DNA of 64,000 nucleotides from Flavobacteriales bacterium UBA6165 (GCA_002422285.1 DIUF01000019.1:8917-72916); one strand, 5' to 3'; positions 8,460 to 16,888 are shown, numbered from the stretch's first letter. The notes: generated by a model from the letters alone, not told the origin. Translations and numbers: made by a program.

Positions 8460-9833
8460 CTATAAAAATACCTGAAGTTGAATCAAAAGTTCGCCCTTTA
8501 AACTGTAGGTTGAACTATTGGTGTAAACAGGTCGTGTTGAAAATTGAGGCGTTATTTTGGCGTGATGACCATCAACGAAGAAATTGGCGCCAATGTCAAA
8601 AGATGAATTGGCTCGGTCTAAGCCATCCAAGTTTTTGTAGGTGTAAGCACCAAAGGGCTGTATGCGAACTTTGGGCTTCTCATTTTGAGTAGGCAACAAA
8701 ACTCCTATTTGTGTGTAAAATATGTTTCCAGTCCCAATAGTTGCTTGTGCATTTCCAAAACCAGCCAAGGCAGTCTGTCCTGTGAAATTTGGGTTTGCAC
8801 TGCCCACATTCATGATTCCAAAATTCCTGATGTAATTTGGACCGAAATTGAAATTGTAAAAAACAGCGTATGCGGTTACGGCCATTTTACGTTCGGGTTT
8901 TCCGATGGGCAAATCCAAAAAGATATCCGCAGACAATAAGCGAATGTCATGCTCTTGAATCTGTCCTGCAACATTGCTCTTGGTTGAGTTCGGAGCATAG
9001 AAGAATCCTGTTCCGATATTCAGCATTTTTTTTGTTCCCAAATAAGTTCCAACTTTAAATGGCAGGGCGTTGGATTCTTTGTCAAAAAATTGGTATTCAT
9101 AATATCCTGCCAATGAAAAGCTGCCGTTTCCGTTATTGTCAACGGCTTTCGCCTCAGCTTGATTGGTAGCAACTGCTGGAGTAAGATTGGTTAGGAAGGG
9201 CTTGTTAACGCTCATGCGGTATTCAAAGCGGTCGTATTTGCCGTAAATGAATCCACCCATCTGTCGCGCAAATTGATCGCTTGCATCAACCAAAGGCCAA
9301 TTGAAAATTGGTGCGTCAATAGCCATGAAATTGAGTGTTGACCCCATTGTCATCCGAGAAAGTCCCATAAAATAATGTAATCCGCCCCCCCCATGTAAGC
9401 TAAATTTGCGTCCTTCTTTTGGTTGGATGATTACGAACTCATTCCATGCATCATGGAAAAATAAGCCTGGCTTTTTACCTGCACCATAGGCACCTGTTCC
9501 CCCAGACCCAGCTGCACCGCCATTCAAAAATGTTTGGTTATTGATACCAATGTGGGTGATGATTTTATAACGCGGTGATATTTGGGCCAATGCTAAAAAT
9601 CGAAGACGGCGCATTCCGATATCCGCATTGAATGAACTTGGCGTGTCTCCAACTTGCGATCCTGGGTTCATATCTGTAGCGCGAAACCAAACTTGATTCC
9701 ATGCAATAAAACGGATGTATTTTGATCCATCTTCTTTCAAGTTTACTTTCAGTCCAGAACCATATTCTGTGCTGCCCTGATTAAAGGCGTAAAGACTTGA
9801 TAATAAAACAACAAAAAGCAATACTTTTTTCAT
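8460..9833 (-). CDS. outer-membrane porin-like beta-barrel
   Basis: A 457-residue exported protein with an N-terminal signal peptide (about residues 1-19) and alternating aromatic/polar strands to the end, finishing in a phenylalanine-leucine terminus typical of barrels. The N-terminal part, with KEDGSKYIRFIAWNQVWFRA and a glycine-rich loop at about 110-125, resembles phosphate-selective/OprP-like porins found next to acetate symporters in Bacteroidota. It is the first gene of the porin-DUF4212-symporter operon, so it probably gives small carboxylates entry to the periplasm. The substrate is inferred only from context. A long hairpin lies in its leader, ending 7 bases before the ATG. Confidence 0.82.
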   Translation of the reverse strand: MKKVLLFVVLLSSLYAFNQGSTEYGSGLKVNLKEDGSKYIRFIAWNQVWFRATDMNPGSQVGDTPSSFNADIGMRRLRFLALAQISPRYKIITHIGINNQTFLNGGAAGSGGTGAYGAGKKPGLFFHDAWNEFVIIQPKEGRKFSLHGGGGLHYFMGLSRMTMGSTLNFMAIDAPIFNWPLVDASDQFARQMGGFIYGKYDRFEYRMSVNKPFLTNLTPAVATNQAEAKAVDNNGNGSFSLAGYYEYQFFDKESNALPFKVGTYLGTKKMLNIGTGFFYAPNSTKSNVAGQIQEHDIRLLSADIFLDLPIGKPERKMAVTAYAVFYNFNFGPNYIRNFGIMNVGSANPNFTGQTALAGFGNAQATIGTGNIFYTQIGVLLPTQNEKPKVRIQPFGAYTYKNLDGLDRANSSFDIGANFFVDGHHAKITPQFSTRPVYTNSSTYSLKGELLIQLQVFL

Positions 9834-9840
9834 CGACTAT

Positions 9841-9887
9841 GAGTTTTGATGTCCACCGAATTCTTGTTTTTCGGTTGCTCAAAACTC
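9841..9887 (-). promoter_or_regulatory. stem-loop in the porin leader
   Basis: A 9-bp perfect stem (GAGTTTTGA at 9841-9849 with TCAAAACTC at 9879-9887) encloses a 5-bp inner stem (CCGAA at 9856-9860 with TTCGG at 9870-9874). On the minus strand it ends 7 bases before the porin start codon and has no U-run after it, so it is not a typical terminator. A role in translational control or mRNA stability is inferred. It might also be the transcript end of the upstream zinc-finger gene. Confidence 0.5.
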
Positions 9888-9941
9888 AATTAAATATTTT
9901 GTTATGAAAAATATGATATACTTTTTTGTTAAATGGTATAG

Positions 9942-10361
9942 TTAATCTCTAAATCTCTCCCATTTTATGAGCATGAATTTGTCGCCGAGTTCTGTAATAA
10001 TCATACCCGCTCCAACAAGATTTTCTTTAAGTTTTAAATAGTCCTGTAGTTCGGAATGATTCAATATCTTGTAGGTTGGGTGATAATTCGGATGGGGTGG
10101 TTTGTGAATCTTATATTGTCTAACCCAATTGCTGATTGATACATGGGAAACGCCTATGATCCGCTCAATTTCTCTGTAGCTCAATCCTTCTAGGTATAAC
10201 TGTAAAGCTTTAGTCACATAGTAGTCATCAATGCGCTTTCCTAGTTTAAATACTGTGAAATGATAGCGACAAGATTTACAGCTGTAACGTTGTCTATCAT
10301 TGAGTATTCCACTTTTTACAACGTGAATATGATTGCATTTTGGACATGAGGGATTGTTCAT
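9942..10361 (-). CDS. IS1 InsA-like zinc-finger/HTH DNA-binding protein, probably domesticated
   Basis: A 139-residue protein. Residues 6-34 hold a CPKC...CKSC zinc ribbon of the IS1/IS1595 N-terminal type. Residues about 45-80 form a helix-turn-helix (the LEGLSYREIERIIGVSHVSI region), as in InsA, the DNA-binding protein of IS1. The last ~55 residues (Tyr- and Lys-rich, ending in KFMLIKWERFRD) match nothing I know in transposases. No insB-like catalytic gene, terminal inverted repeats or target duplications are visible. The gene sits 108 bases upstream of the porin in the same direction, with its own -7 box and a palindrome upstream. I infer a co-opted regulator of the acetate uptake genes; an IS remnant is the alternative. 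Confidence 0.8.
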   Translation of the reverse strand: MNNPSCPKCNHIHVVKSGILNDRQRYSCKSCRYHFTVFKLGKRIDDYYVTKALQLYLEGLSYREIERIIGVSHVSISNWVRQYKIHKPPHPNYHPTYKILNHSELQDYLKLKENLVGAGMIITELGDKFMLIKWERFRD

Positions 10362-10375
10362 GTATTTTATTTTTA

Positions 10376-10383
10376 CAAATATA
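10376..10383 (-). promoter_or_regulatory. -7 box for the zinc-finger gene
   Basis: TATATTTG on the minus strand matches the Bacteroidota -7 consensus TAnnTTTG, 14 bases before the start codon. A TTG-type -33 element at proper spacing is not clear. Confidence 0.55.
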
Positions 10384-10404
10384 TATTTATTTTGCGAAAT
10401 TATT

Positions 10405-10418
10405 GTACATCAATGTAC
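10405..10418. promoter_or_regulatory. palindrome GTACAT-CA-ATGTAC, possible operator
   Basis: A perfect 6-2-6 inverted repeat centred about 40 bases upstream of the predicted start of transcription of the zinc-finger gene. Its place over the -33 region fits a binding site for a dimeric regulator, perhaps the zinc-finger protein itself. A weaker 6-bp hairpin (GGATTG/CAATCC, 10463-10487) lies further away in the same gap and has no assigned role. Confidence 0.4.
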
Positions 10419-10561
10419 CTTTAAATCTCCGATACTTGGTTGTAGCGTCAACAATTACAGCTGGATTGGTCTTCTTCAGGTCAATCCGATGTTGTATAAA
10501 ATATTAAAATAGATAGCGCACTGATATCCTAAAAAAAGATTTGAGTTAGATAAGACAACGA

Positions 10562-11623
10562 CTAAAACTGATAAACCAAGGCGTTGATGTTCATTCCAGC
10601 GCCAACTGATGCCAATAAAACAACATCACCATCGTTAATCTCATGCTCAGGTAGATTTTTGTTTAGAATTAAATCCAAAAGGGTAGGTACAGTAGCCACT
10701 GAGCTGTTGCCCAATTTATGTATGCTCATGGGCATTATTTTATTAGGCATTGGTTCGTCATATAATTCATAGAAACGTTGAACTATGGCTTCGTCCATTT
10801 TTTCATTGGCTTGGTGAATGAGGATCTTTTTCAGATCAGTAATTCGAATTCCACTTTTATCCAAAGCGATTTTCATAGCATTTGGCACGTGAGTTAATGC
10901 GAACTCATAAATTTTTCTTCCATACATTTTGATGTAATTGGTATTGCTAGAAATACTCGGATTAAATGATGTGCCATAATACAAGTAAAGCGCCTCATTC
11001 AGCGTATGCGATTGACTTGCATGACTCAAAATCCCTTTTTTTGTTTCTGCTGATGCCTCTAAAATACAAGCTCCTGCTCCGTCTGAATAAATCATAGAGT
11101 CTCGGTCATGCTTATCTACCACTCTTGAGAGGGTTTCTGAACCGATGACCAAACAACGCTTTGCTATACCTGCCTTGATAAAAGCATCAGCTTGAATTAG
11201 TGCTTGCAGCCAACCTGGACAACCAAAAATAATATCGTAGGCAACGCAATTTGGATTTTTAATTTTCAAATTTTGTTTCACTCTTGACGCTATACTTGGT
11301 AGCATATCGCATTGCACATTGTTCATGGTTACATTGCCAAAATTTTGCGCCAAAATAATATAATCCAAAGTCTCAACATCAATTCCAGATTTCTCTATTG
11401 CAATCTGTGCTGCAAATGTTGCAATTTCGCTGTTGGTTAAATTCTCAGAAACGTACCTGCGTTCTCGGATGCCGGTAATTTGTTCAAATTTTTTTACAAT
11501 AATTTCATTTGAATTGGGCAGTTTGACCTTGTTTTCATCATAGAATTCAGCATTTAGAAAATCGTTGTTCGTTATCTTTTCCGTGGGTATATAGCTTCCA
11601 GTTGCGCTAATGATGCTGTTCAT
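10562..11623 (-). CDS. 3-oxoacyl-ACP synthase III family protein (FabH-like)
   Basis: A 353-residue KAS III-type condensing enzyme that would join an acyl-CoA starter to malonyl-ACP. The active cysteine is C135 in the motif FGCPGW. The His of the triad is in LIHQANEKM and the Asn in KLGNSSVATV, so all three catalytic residues are present. I chose the ATG at 11623 because the protein then begins MNSIISATGSYIP like other family members; an earlier ATG at 11662 would add 13 residues with no homology. The gene stands alone, away from fab genes, so it may serve a special lipid or secondary metabolite rather than bulk fatty acid synthesis. That role is inferred. Confidence 0.88.
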   Translation of the reverse strand: MNSIISATGSYIPTEKITNNDFLNAEFYDENKVKLPNSNEIIVKKFEQITGIRERRYVSENLTNSEIATFAAQIAIEKSGIDVETLDYIILAQNFGNVTMNNVQCDMLPSIASRVKQNLKIKNPNCVAYDIIFGCPGWLQALIQADAFIKAGIAKRCLVIGSETLSRVVDKHDRDSMIYSDGAGACILEASAETKKGILSHASQSHTLNEALYLYYGTSFNPSISSNTNYIKMYGRKIYEFALTHVPNAMKIALDKSGIRITDLKKILIHQANEKMDEAIVQRFYELYDEPMPNKIMPMSIHKLGNSSVATVPTLLDLILNKNLPEHEINDGDVVLLASVGAGMNINALVYQF

Positions 11624-11748
11624 GATAATGGCGTTTAACAGTGAATAAAGTGTGCTGTGCAAATAAAAGAACTTTTTAAACAGAACCTGTCATAAATTTA
11701 ACGGATTAACATCTTTTTCTTGCAATTCTCGATTAGAGCTCAAATTTT

Positions 11749-11756
11749 TATATTTG
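11749..11756 (+). promoter_or_regulatory. -7 box for the M61 peptidase gene
   Basis: TATATTTG matches TAnnTTTG and lies 19 bases before the start codon at 11776. Confidence 0.55.
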
Positions 11757-11775
11757 TGAAATAATAAAAGAACGA

Positions 11776-13566
11776 ATGAATCGATTAATACAAATACTGG
11801 TCCTGAATACTCTATCCTTAACGGCCGTTTTCACCCAAAACATCTCCTACAAACTCTCAACACCCGAACCCACCACGCATTATTATCACGTGGAAATGGA
11901 ATTTTCGGGCTTCAAAGAAAAGCAGTTGAAATTCAAGTTGCCTGTTTGGGCGCCAGGTTCGTATATGGTGCGCGAGTTTTCCAAACATGTCAATTTGGTG
12001 AAAGCCAAGGATGAAAATGGCAAGACATTAAAAGTCAAGAAAACGGACAAAAACACATGGACTGTTGATGTAGATAAAGCAAAAAAAGTGACTTTGAATT
12101 ATGAGGTTTATGCCTTTGATTTAACAGTGCGCACGAGCTTCTTGGACCACACCCATGGCTATGTCAATGGCACTTCGGTTTTTATGTATGTAGATGGTTA
12201 TAAGCAACTTGGCGGAAACTTGACTGTTTTACCGCATCATACTTTTGCGGATGTAGCAAGTTCTTTAAAACCCGCTGCTGAAGGTTATACAGGTGATGGT
12301 GCTTTTGCATTTCGCTTTGATGATTATGACCAATTGGCAGATTGTCCGATAGAAATTGGAAACCACGAAAAGTTTGATTTTATGGCTGCCGGCATCAAGC
12401 ACCGCGTTGTGATTTATGGAGAAGGCAATCACGATGTGGAGCGAATGAAAGTGGATATGGCCAAAATTGTGAATGTAACCACAGCTGTTTTTGGATTTAA
12501 TCCCAATCAAGATTATTTGTTTATCATCCACAACACTGAAAATGGCGGCGGTGGTTTGGAACACATGAATTCGACAACTTTGAATGTGCGTAGATTTTCA
12601 TACAGCGGTGCGGGCTATTTGGGATTTTTGAGCTTGGTGGCGCATGAGTATTTTCACCTTTGGAATGTGAAACGTTTGCGACCATTTGAGCTTGGACCTT
12701 TCGACTACGATAAGGAAAATTACACTTCATTGCTGTGGGTGATGGAAGGATTTACCTCTTATTACGATGAATTGTTGTTGCGCCGAGCAGGTTTTTATTC
12801 CAAAGAGCAATACCTCAAAACGTTGTTCAATACCATCAATTCTGTTGAAAATCAGCCCGGAAACAAAATTCAACCAGTTGCTCATGCCAGTTTTGATGCT
12901 TGGATTAAGCTCTATTATCCCAATGAAAACAGCTATAACTCCACAATCTCCTATTACTCTAAAGGTCAATTGATTGGTGCAGTGATTGATGCCATGATTA
13001 TTGCTTCTTCTGATGGTAAAAAGTCTTTGGACGATTTTATGGCTTTGCTGTACGACAAGTACTACATCAAAGCAAAACGTGGTTTCAAAGAAGAAGAATT
13101 CAAAAAGGATTTGGAAACTTTTATCGGCAAAAACTTGGATGCATTCTTCGACGAATGTATATGGGGCACAAAGGAGTTGGATTACGTTGGCGCCTTTGCA
13201 GCTATTGGTGTTCAGGTGATTAAACAAGAATCTTTGGAGCCGTTTTTCGGAACGTCATTATCAGAATCCAATGGAAAATTGACAGTTCGCAGGGTGCAAT
13301 CGGCCAGTGCTGCTGAAAAAGCTGGAATTAGTGCCAATGATGAAATTATCGCCATCAATGGGTTTAGAACCAATCAATCTGGTTTTGATGCATTTATCGG
13401 ACGCATCAAAGTTGGGGAGTCATTTGAAATCATGATTTCGCGCGATGGAAAAATTATGAACCTAAAGGCCACAATGGGCGAAGTGCAAAAAGTGAACTAC
13501 ACCTACAAGATTGACGCTGCAACGGGCAAGCGCAATTTGGCTGATTTTTGGTTGAGAGAGGTTTAG
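11776..13566 (+). CDS. M61 family metallopeptidase with PDZ domain
   Basis: A 596-residue exported peptidase related to glycyl aminopeptidases. A signal peptide covers about residues 1-20. An N-terminal beta domain (about 25-180) follows, then the gluzincin domain with the zinc motif HEYFH (H290, E291, H294). The third ligand is probably E324 in LLWVMEGFTSYY. A PDZ domain is at about 495-570, with the usual AAEKAGISANDEIIAINGF core. The gene is monocistronic, with a -7 box just upstream and a convergent neighbour downstream that overlaps its end by 4 bases. It probably trims peptides in the periplasm; the physiological substrate is unknown. Confidence 0.92.
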   Translation: MNRLIQILVLNTLSLTAVFTQNISYKLSTPEPTTHYYHVEMEFSGFKEKQLKFKLPVWAPGSYMVREFSKHVNLVKAKDENGKTLKVKKTDKNTWTVDVDKAKKVTLNYEVYAFDLTVRTSFLDHTHGYVNGTSVFMYVDGYKQLGGNLTVLPHHTFADVASSLKPAAEGYTGDGAFAFRFDDYDQLADCPIEIGNHEKFDFMAAGIKHRVVIYGEGNHDVERMKVDMAKIVNVTTAVFGFNPNQDYLFIIHNTENGGGGLEHMNSTTLNVRRFSYSGAGYLGFLSLVAHEYFHLWNVKRLRPFELGPFDYDKENYTSLLWVMEGFTSYYDELLLRRAGFYSKEQYLKTLFNTINSVENQPGNKIQPVAHASFDAWIKLYYPNENSYNSTISYYSKGQLIGAVIDAMIIASSDGKKSLDDFMALLYDKYYIKAKRGFKEEEFKKDLETFIGKNLDAFFDECIWGTKELDYVGAFAAIGVQVIKQESLEPFFGTSLSESNGKLTVRRVQSASAAEKAGISANDEIIAINGFRTNQSGFDAFIGRIKVGESFEIMISRDGKIMNLKATMGEVQKVNYTYKIDAATGKRNLADFWLREV

Positions 13567-14162
13567 TTTTTTTGCCATTTTGCCAAGATAAATCCCAAGC
13601 CAAAAGCAAATCGAATTTCGTGTAATCCATCTCGCTCCTGAAGACTTTTTGACGGTTGGCCGTAAACATAACGGAGGTTCGCAAATATGTTGAAGTAGCG
13701 ATTCACGTAAAAATTCAGTCCGCCAACAATAGAGGTATTTGGAATAATTTCGGATAATGTCATGGTCCAAGGAATACCAATGATTGTTGGATTTGTTCTT
13801 TCCAAATAACTAAATCCCGCTTGAATTCCGATGTAAGGATCCAAGTTCCCATTTTCAGTAAAATGATAACATGCGCCCAAAAAACCACTGTGATATTTTA
13901 AAGGAATATAGCCTTGAATGTTGGTTTGTCTGAATGAGAAAGCAGCATCTCCCTGAATACTAATCTGTGGACTGGTAAAATAGGAAAATGTGCCCTGCAA
14001 ATAGTACTGAAAGGTGTTTTGACGAAAAAAATAACCCGGAGTGAAACTGGCATTTGCAGAAAACATGTTGTTTCTATCAATTTGAGGTGTTTCATTGGAT
14101 TGACAAAATCCAGAAAATGAGCTAAGTAGGTAAATGCCCAATGCAGCTATTATCTTTTCCAT
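13563..14162 (-). CDS. putative outer-membrane beta-barrel protein
   Basis: A 199-residue protein with a signal peptide (about 1-20) and repeated amphipathic strands rich in Tyr, Phe and Gly, as in small OmpW/OprF-like 8-strand barrels. No family is recognised with confidence. Its start overlaps the end of the upstream gene, also a small barrel, by 13 bases, so the two are coupled. Its 3' end overlaps the convergent M61 gene by 4 bases. Confidence 0.75.
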   Translation of the reverse strand: MEKIIAALGIYLLSSFSGFCQSNETPQIDRNNMFSANASFTPGYFFRQNTFQYYLQGTFSYFTSPQISIQGDAAFSFRQTNIQGYIPLKYHSGFLGACYHFTENGNLDPYIGIQAGFSYLERTNPTIIGIPWTMTLSEIIPNTSIVGGLNFYVNRYFNIFANLRYVYGQPSKSLQERDGLHEIRFAFGLGFILAKWQKN

Positions 14163-14785
14163 ATACGTCCAATTTTATAGTTCAAACTGATGGTGTTGAG
14201 CAAATGTCCCTCAGCTTCAAATCCTTCATGTTCACTGATTTCATAAACCCCGTTGATGTCTTTGTGGGCGTGTAAGTGTCCACCCAAATGCAGCATATAC
14301 TGACTTTTTAAGGTTATATCAAACCTCGAGGAGATATGAAAATGTACACCGATGCCCATCTGCATAGCACTGCTCCAGCGATCTTTGCTTAAATTGTTGC
14401 TTGTAATTCGAAGTTGGGTGTAATCAAAACAATGTCCTGCTTCAATATAAGGTTGAACGATCTTCGTTTTAGCTGGATTCAAGACATAATACATCACCGA
14501 CCAACCAATGTGGTAATCTGTTCTCCCTAAATCTTGGGTGGATGACTTGATAAAATCGGCAAACCACTCTGTATTCACACGGTCTGAAAGTTGAATTCTA
14601 AAATGTCCACCAGCACCAAAAGAGGCCGCCTCATGTGAGTTGAATAGACTCAAAGTATTTCTAACGCCTAAGGAAAACATCCCAGCGTTGTTTATCGGTT
14701 CATCGGAATTTGTTTGTGCTATCGTGCTTGAATAGAGTAGACTGGCACAGAATAAAGTGCTAAAAAGAAAAATCTTGCTTGACAT
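14150..14785 (-). CDS. putative outer-membrane beta-barrel protein
   Basis: A 211-residue protein with an N-terminal signal peptide (about 1-23) and barrel-like strands. Several His residues occur in the later part (for example LHLGGHLHAHKD), which may bind metal but could be a chance feature. It is cotranslated with the overlapping downstream barrel gene. It lies after the sucD terminator, so it should have its own promoter, though I do not see a good -7 box. The function is unknown. Confidence 0.75.
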   Translation of the reverse strand: MSSKIFLFSTLFCASLLYSSTIAQTNSDEPINNAGMFSLGVRNTLSLFNSHEAASFGAGGHFRIQLSDRVNTEWFADFIKSSTQDLGRTDYHIGWSVMYYVLNPAKTKIVQPYIEAGHCFDYTQLRITSNNLSKDRWSSAMQMGIGVHFHISSRFDITLKSQYMLHLGGHLHAHKDINGVYEISEHEGFEAEGHLLNTISLNYKIGRIWKR

Positions 14786-14839
14786 GACTTCGCGTTTTAT
14801 GAATAATAATTGCTGCTTGTAAAGTTACGTGTAATGCTC

Positions 14840-14872
14840 AAAAAAAAGCCTTCCATCAAAAGATAGAAGGCT
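14840..14872 (-). terminator. intrinsic terminator after sucD
   Basis: An 11-bp stem with one G-U pair (14847-14857 with 14862-14872) and a 4-base loop, followed on the minus strand by eight U. It lies 27 bases beyond the sucD stop. Confidence 0.88.
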
Positions 14873-14898
14873 CGGGAAAATCTATTGTTTATTAAATA

Positions 14899-15777
14899 TT
14901 AAGCGTGAACACCTAAAACTTCTGCCATTTTAGCACCAATTTGCGCTGGAGAATCTACAACGTGAATGCCACACTCGCGCATGATGCGTTTTTTGGCTTC
15001 TGCTGTATCGTTTTCTCCACCAACGATAGCACCTGCGTGACCCATTGTACGTCCTTTTGGTGCAGTTTCACCAGCGATGAATCCAACAACTGGTTTTGTT
15101 CCGTTGGCTTTGATCCACTCAGCGGCCATTGCTTCCAAGTTTCCACCGATTTCACCAATCATGATGATGCCCTCAGTTTCTGGGTCGTTCATCAACAATT
15201 CAACTGCTTGTTTTGTAGTTGTTCCGATGATTGGGTCACCACCAATTCCAATAGCAGTTGTAATACCCATTCCAGCTTTCACCACTTGGTCAGCAGCTTC
15301 ATAAGTCAAAGTACCTGATTTAGAAACGATACCAATTTTTCCTTTTTTGAAAACAAAACCTGGCATGATGCCAACTTTCGCTTCACCCGGTGTGATAACA
15401 CCTGGACAGTTTGGTCCGATCAAAGTTACATTGTAAGCTTTCAAATATTCTTTCGCTTTCACCATGTCTCCAACAGGAATACCTTCTGTGATACAAACAA
15501 TCACTTTGATACCTGCATTGGCGGCTTCCATAATGGCATCAGCTGCAAAGGCTGGTGGCACAAATATGATAGATACATCTGCACCTGTGTTTTTTACTGC
15601 GTCGGCAACTGTGTTGAAAACGGGTTTGTCCAAGTGTGTTGAACCTCCTTTACCTGGCGTAACACCACCAACAACGTTTGTTCCGTAAGCGATCATCTGC
15701 TCAGCATGGAAAGTTCCTTCACTACCTGTAAATCCTTGAACGATTACTTTTGAATCTTTATTGACTAATACACTCAT
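14899..15777 (-). CDS. sucD: succinate-CoA ligase (ADP-forming) alpha subunit
   Basis: A 292-residue alpha subunit of succinyl-CoA synthetase, the usual family length. It forms succinate and ATP from succinyl-CoA in the TCA cycle together with the beta subunit SucC, which is not in this window. The N-terminal CoA-binding Rossmann domain has [17 protein letters not shown], and the ligase domain carries the phospho-histidine motif GHAGAIVGG near residue 245. The gene is monocistronic, with a clear -7 box upstream and a strong terminator downstream. Confidence 0.97.
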   Translation of the reverse strand: MSVLVNKDSKVIVQGFTGSEGTFHAEQMIAYGTNVVGGVTPGKGGSTHLDKPVFNTVADAVKNTGADVSIIFVPPAFAADAIMEAANAGIKVIVCITEGIPVGDMVKAKEYLKAYNVTLIGPNCPGVITPGEAKVGIMPGFVFKKGKIGIVSKSGTLTYEAADQVVKAGMGITTAIGIGGDPIIGTTTKQAVELLMNDPETEGIIMIGEIGGNLEAMAAEWIKANGTKPVVGFIAGETAPKGRTMGHAGAIVGGENDTAEAKKRIMRECGIHVVDSPAQIGAKMAEVLGVHA

Positions 15778-15805
15778 TTTGTCTTATTTTTGGCTAATTG
15801 CGGTG

Positions 15806-15813
15806 CAAAGTTA
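15806..15813 (-). promoter_or_regulatory. -7 box for sucD
   Basis: TAACTTTG followed by C on the minus strand, 28 bases before the sucD ATG, matches TAnnTTTG well. Confidence 0.65.
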
Positions 15814-15896
15814 CTTTTTTGAGTTACAATCCCCAACAAGAGTTAGTTTTTTTTGTTCACAATAATGTAAATACCCATTATGCGTTTTATTTTTCG

Positions 15897-15904
15897 CAAA
15901 TTTG
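15897..15904 (+). promoter_or_regulatory. -7-like box abutting the M50 gene start
   Basis: CAAATTTG differs from TAnnTTTG at the first base only. It ends 6 bases before the ATG at 15911, so transcription would begin at or next to the start codon. Confidence 0.45.
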
Positions 15905-15910
15905 CACCCC

Positions 15911-16888
15911 ATGAGTGAAATGAATATCAATTATCAAGACAAGCCTGCTCTGCCAGAAAAGGAAAATAATAGCTCTTTCGTCAAGACATTTTTGTCGGTG
16001 GTGTTGTTTGCCGTGCTGTTCTATTATTTTATATCCGACAACATTTTATTAATAGGGCTTATTGTTCTCGTACTCTTTGTTCATGAAATCGGTCATTATT
16101 TGATGATGAAGCGCTACAAATACGAAAACATGTCCATGATTTTTGTGCCTTTTCTAGGTGCCATGGTTCAAGGAAAAAAATCGACTGCTTATTCGCAGTT
16201 GGAGCGTGCCAATGTTATTTTAGCAGGGCCCTTGCCTGGTATACTAATTGGCATTTCTCTCTTTTTAGCTGGTCTGTACTACCAAGAAATTTATTTGGTT
16301 TATACTGGAACATTATTCGCCATAATTAATATATTGAATTTAATACCATTGGACCCTTTGGATGGCGGACAACTTTTGTATTTGCTCTATTTTGACAGAA
16401 AAGATATGCTACGCCTATATTTTCTTTTAGGCTCATCACTTTCTATTATTGGTTTGGGCATATATTTTAATAATTACATCGTAATTGCTTTTGGTTTTTT
16501 ACTTGGTGTTCGTGTTCGTGCGTACCAAAAAATGCTCAACATACATAACGAATTGAAAGCTGCAGGTATAAATTATGTAAGAACTTACGATAGCCTTACT
16601 GCGAGTGAGTTCAATGCCATTAAACGCATCATTCTTGAAAATTCTGCTTTGGCAAAGAAGATGGTAGACACAGATTTTGTAGCCACAGCAGAGTTTGATG
16701 AAGTCATGGCGAGTGAAGTGAATAGTGTTCTCGAAGTACCAGTTGTGGAAGACATGTCGATGACCAAAAAAATACTTTACACCCTAATATGGCTGGCTTG
16801 TTTTGGTGTTGTAATATGGACATTTTACAGCAATATACCTAAGCTTATAGAAATTCTTGAAATTTTGAAAGATGCCCCCGAAGTATAA
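15911..16888 (+). CDS. site-2 protease family protein (M50)
   Basis: A 325-residue membrane metalloprotease. The zinc motif HEIGH (H58, E59, H62) is in the second hydrophobic segment, and the third ligand is the Asp of the NLIPLDPLDGGQL motif near residue 150. About six membrane segments are visible, the last (about 290-312) after a cytoplasmic stretch. I use the ATG at 15911; a TTG three codons upstream is in frame but poor. Family members cut membrane-bound anti-sigma factors or signal peptides; the target here is unknown. The gene overlaps the downstream Smr-domain gene by 17 bases, and the tRNA methyltransferase follows, so the three form one operon. Confidence 0.88.
   Translation: MSEMNINYQDKPALPEKENNSSFVKTFLSVVLFAVLFYYFISDNILLIGLIVLVLFVHEIGHYLMMKRYKYENMSMIFVPFLGAMVQGKKSTAYSQLERANVILAGPLPGILIGISLFLAGLYYQEIYLVYTGTLFAIINILNLIPLDPLDGGQLLYLLYFDRKDMLRLYFLLGSSLSIIGLGIYFNNYIVIAFGFLLGVRVRAYQKMLNIHNELKAAGINYVRTYDSLTASEFNAIKRIILENSALAKKMVDTDFVATAEFDEVMASEVNSVLEVPVVEDMSMTKKILYTLIWLACFGVVIWTFYSNIPKLIEILEILKDAPEV

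Noticed and set aside
9942..10361. Intact IS1-type insertion sequence
   Set aside because: There is no InsB catalytic frame, no terminal inverted repeats and no target duplication, and the C-terminal part is not transposase-like.
10463..10487. Hairpin GGATTG/CAATCC as a terminator of the KAS III gene
   Set aside because: The stem is short and has no U-tract on either strand.
12727..13227. Minus-strand open frame of 166 codons inside the M61 gene
   Set aside because: It is antisense to the peptidase catalytic and PDZ-preceding region with no family resemblance.
15902..15910. TTG upstream start for the M50 protease
   Set aside because: The TTG lies inside the -7-like box, so it would not be transcribed; the ATG at 15911 fits better.
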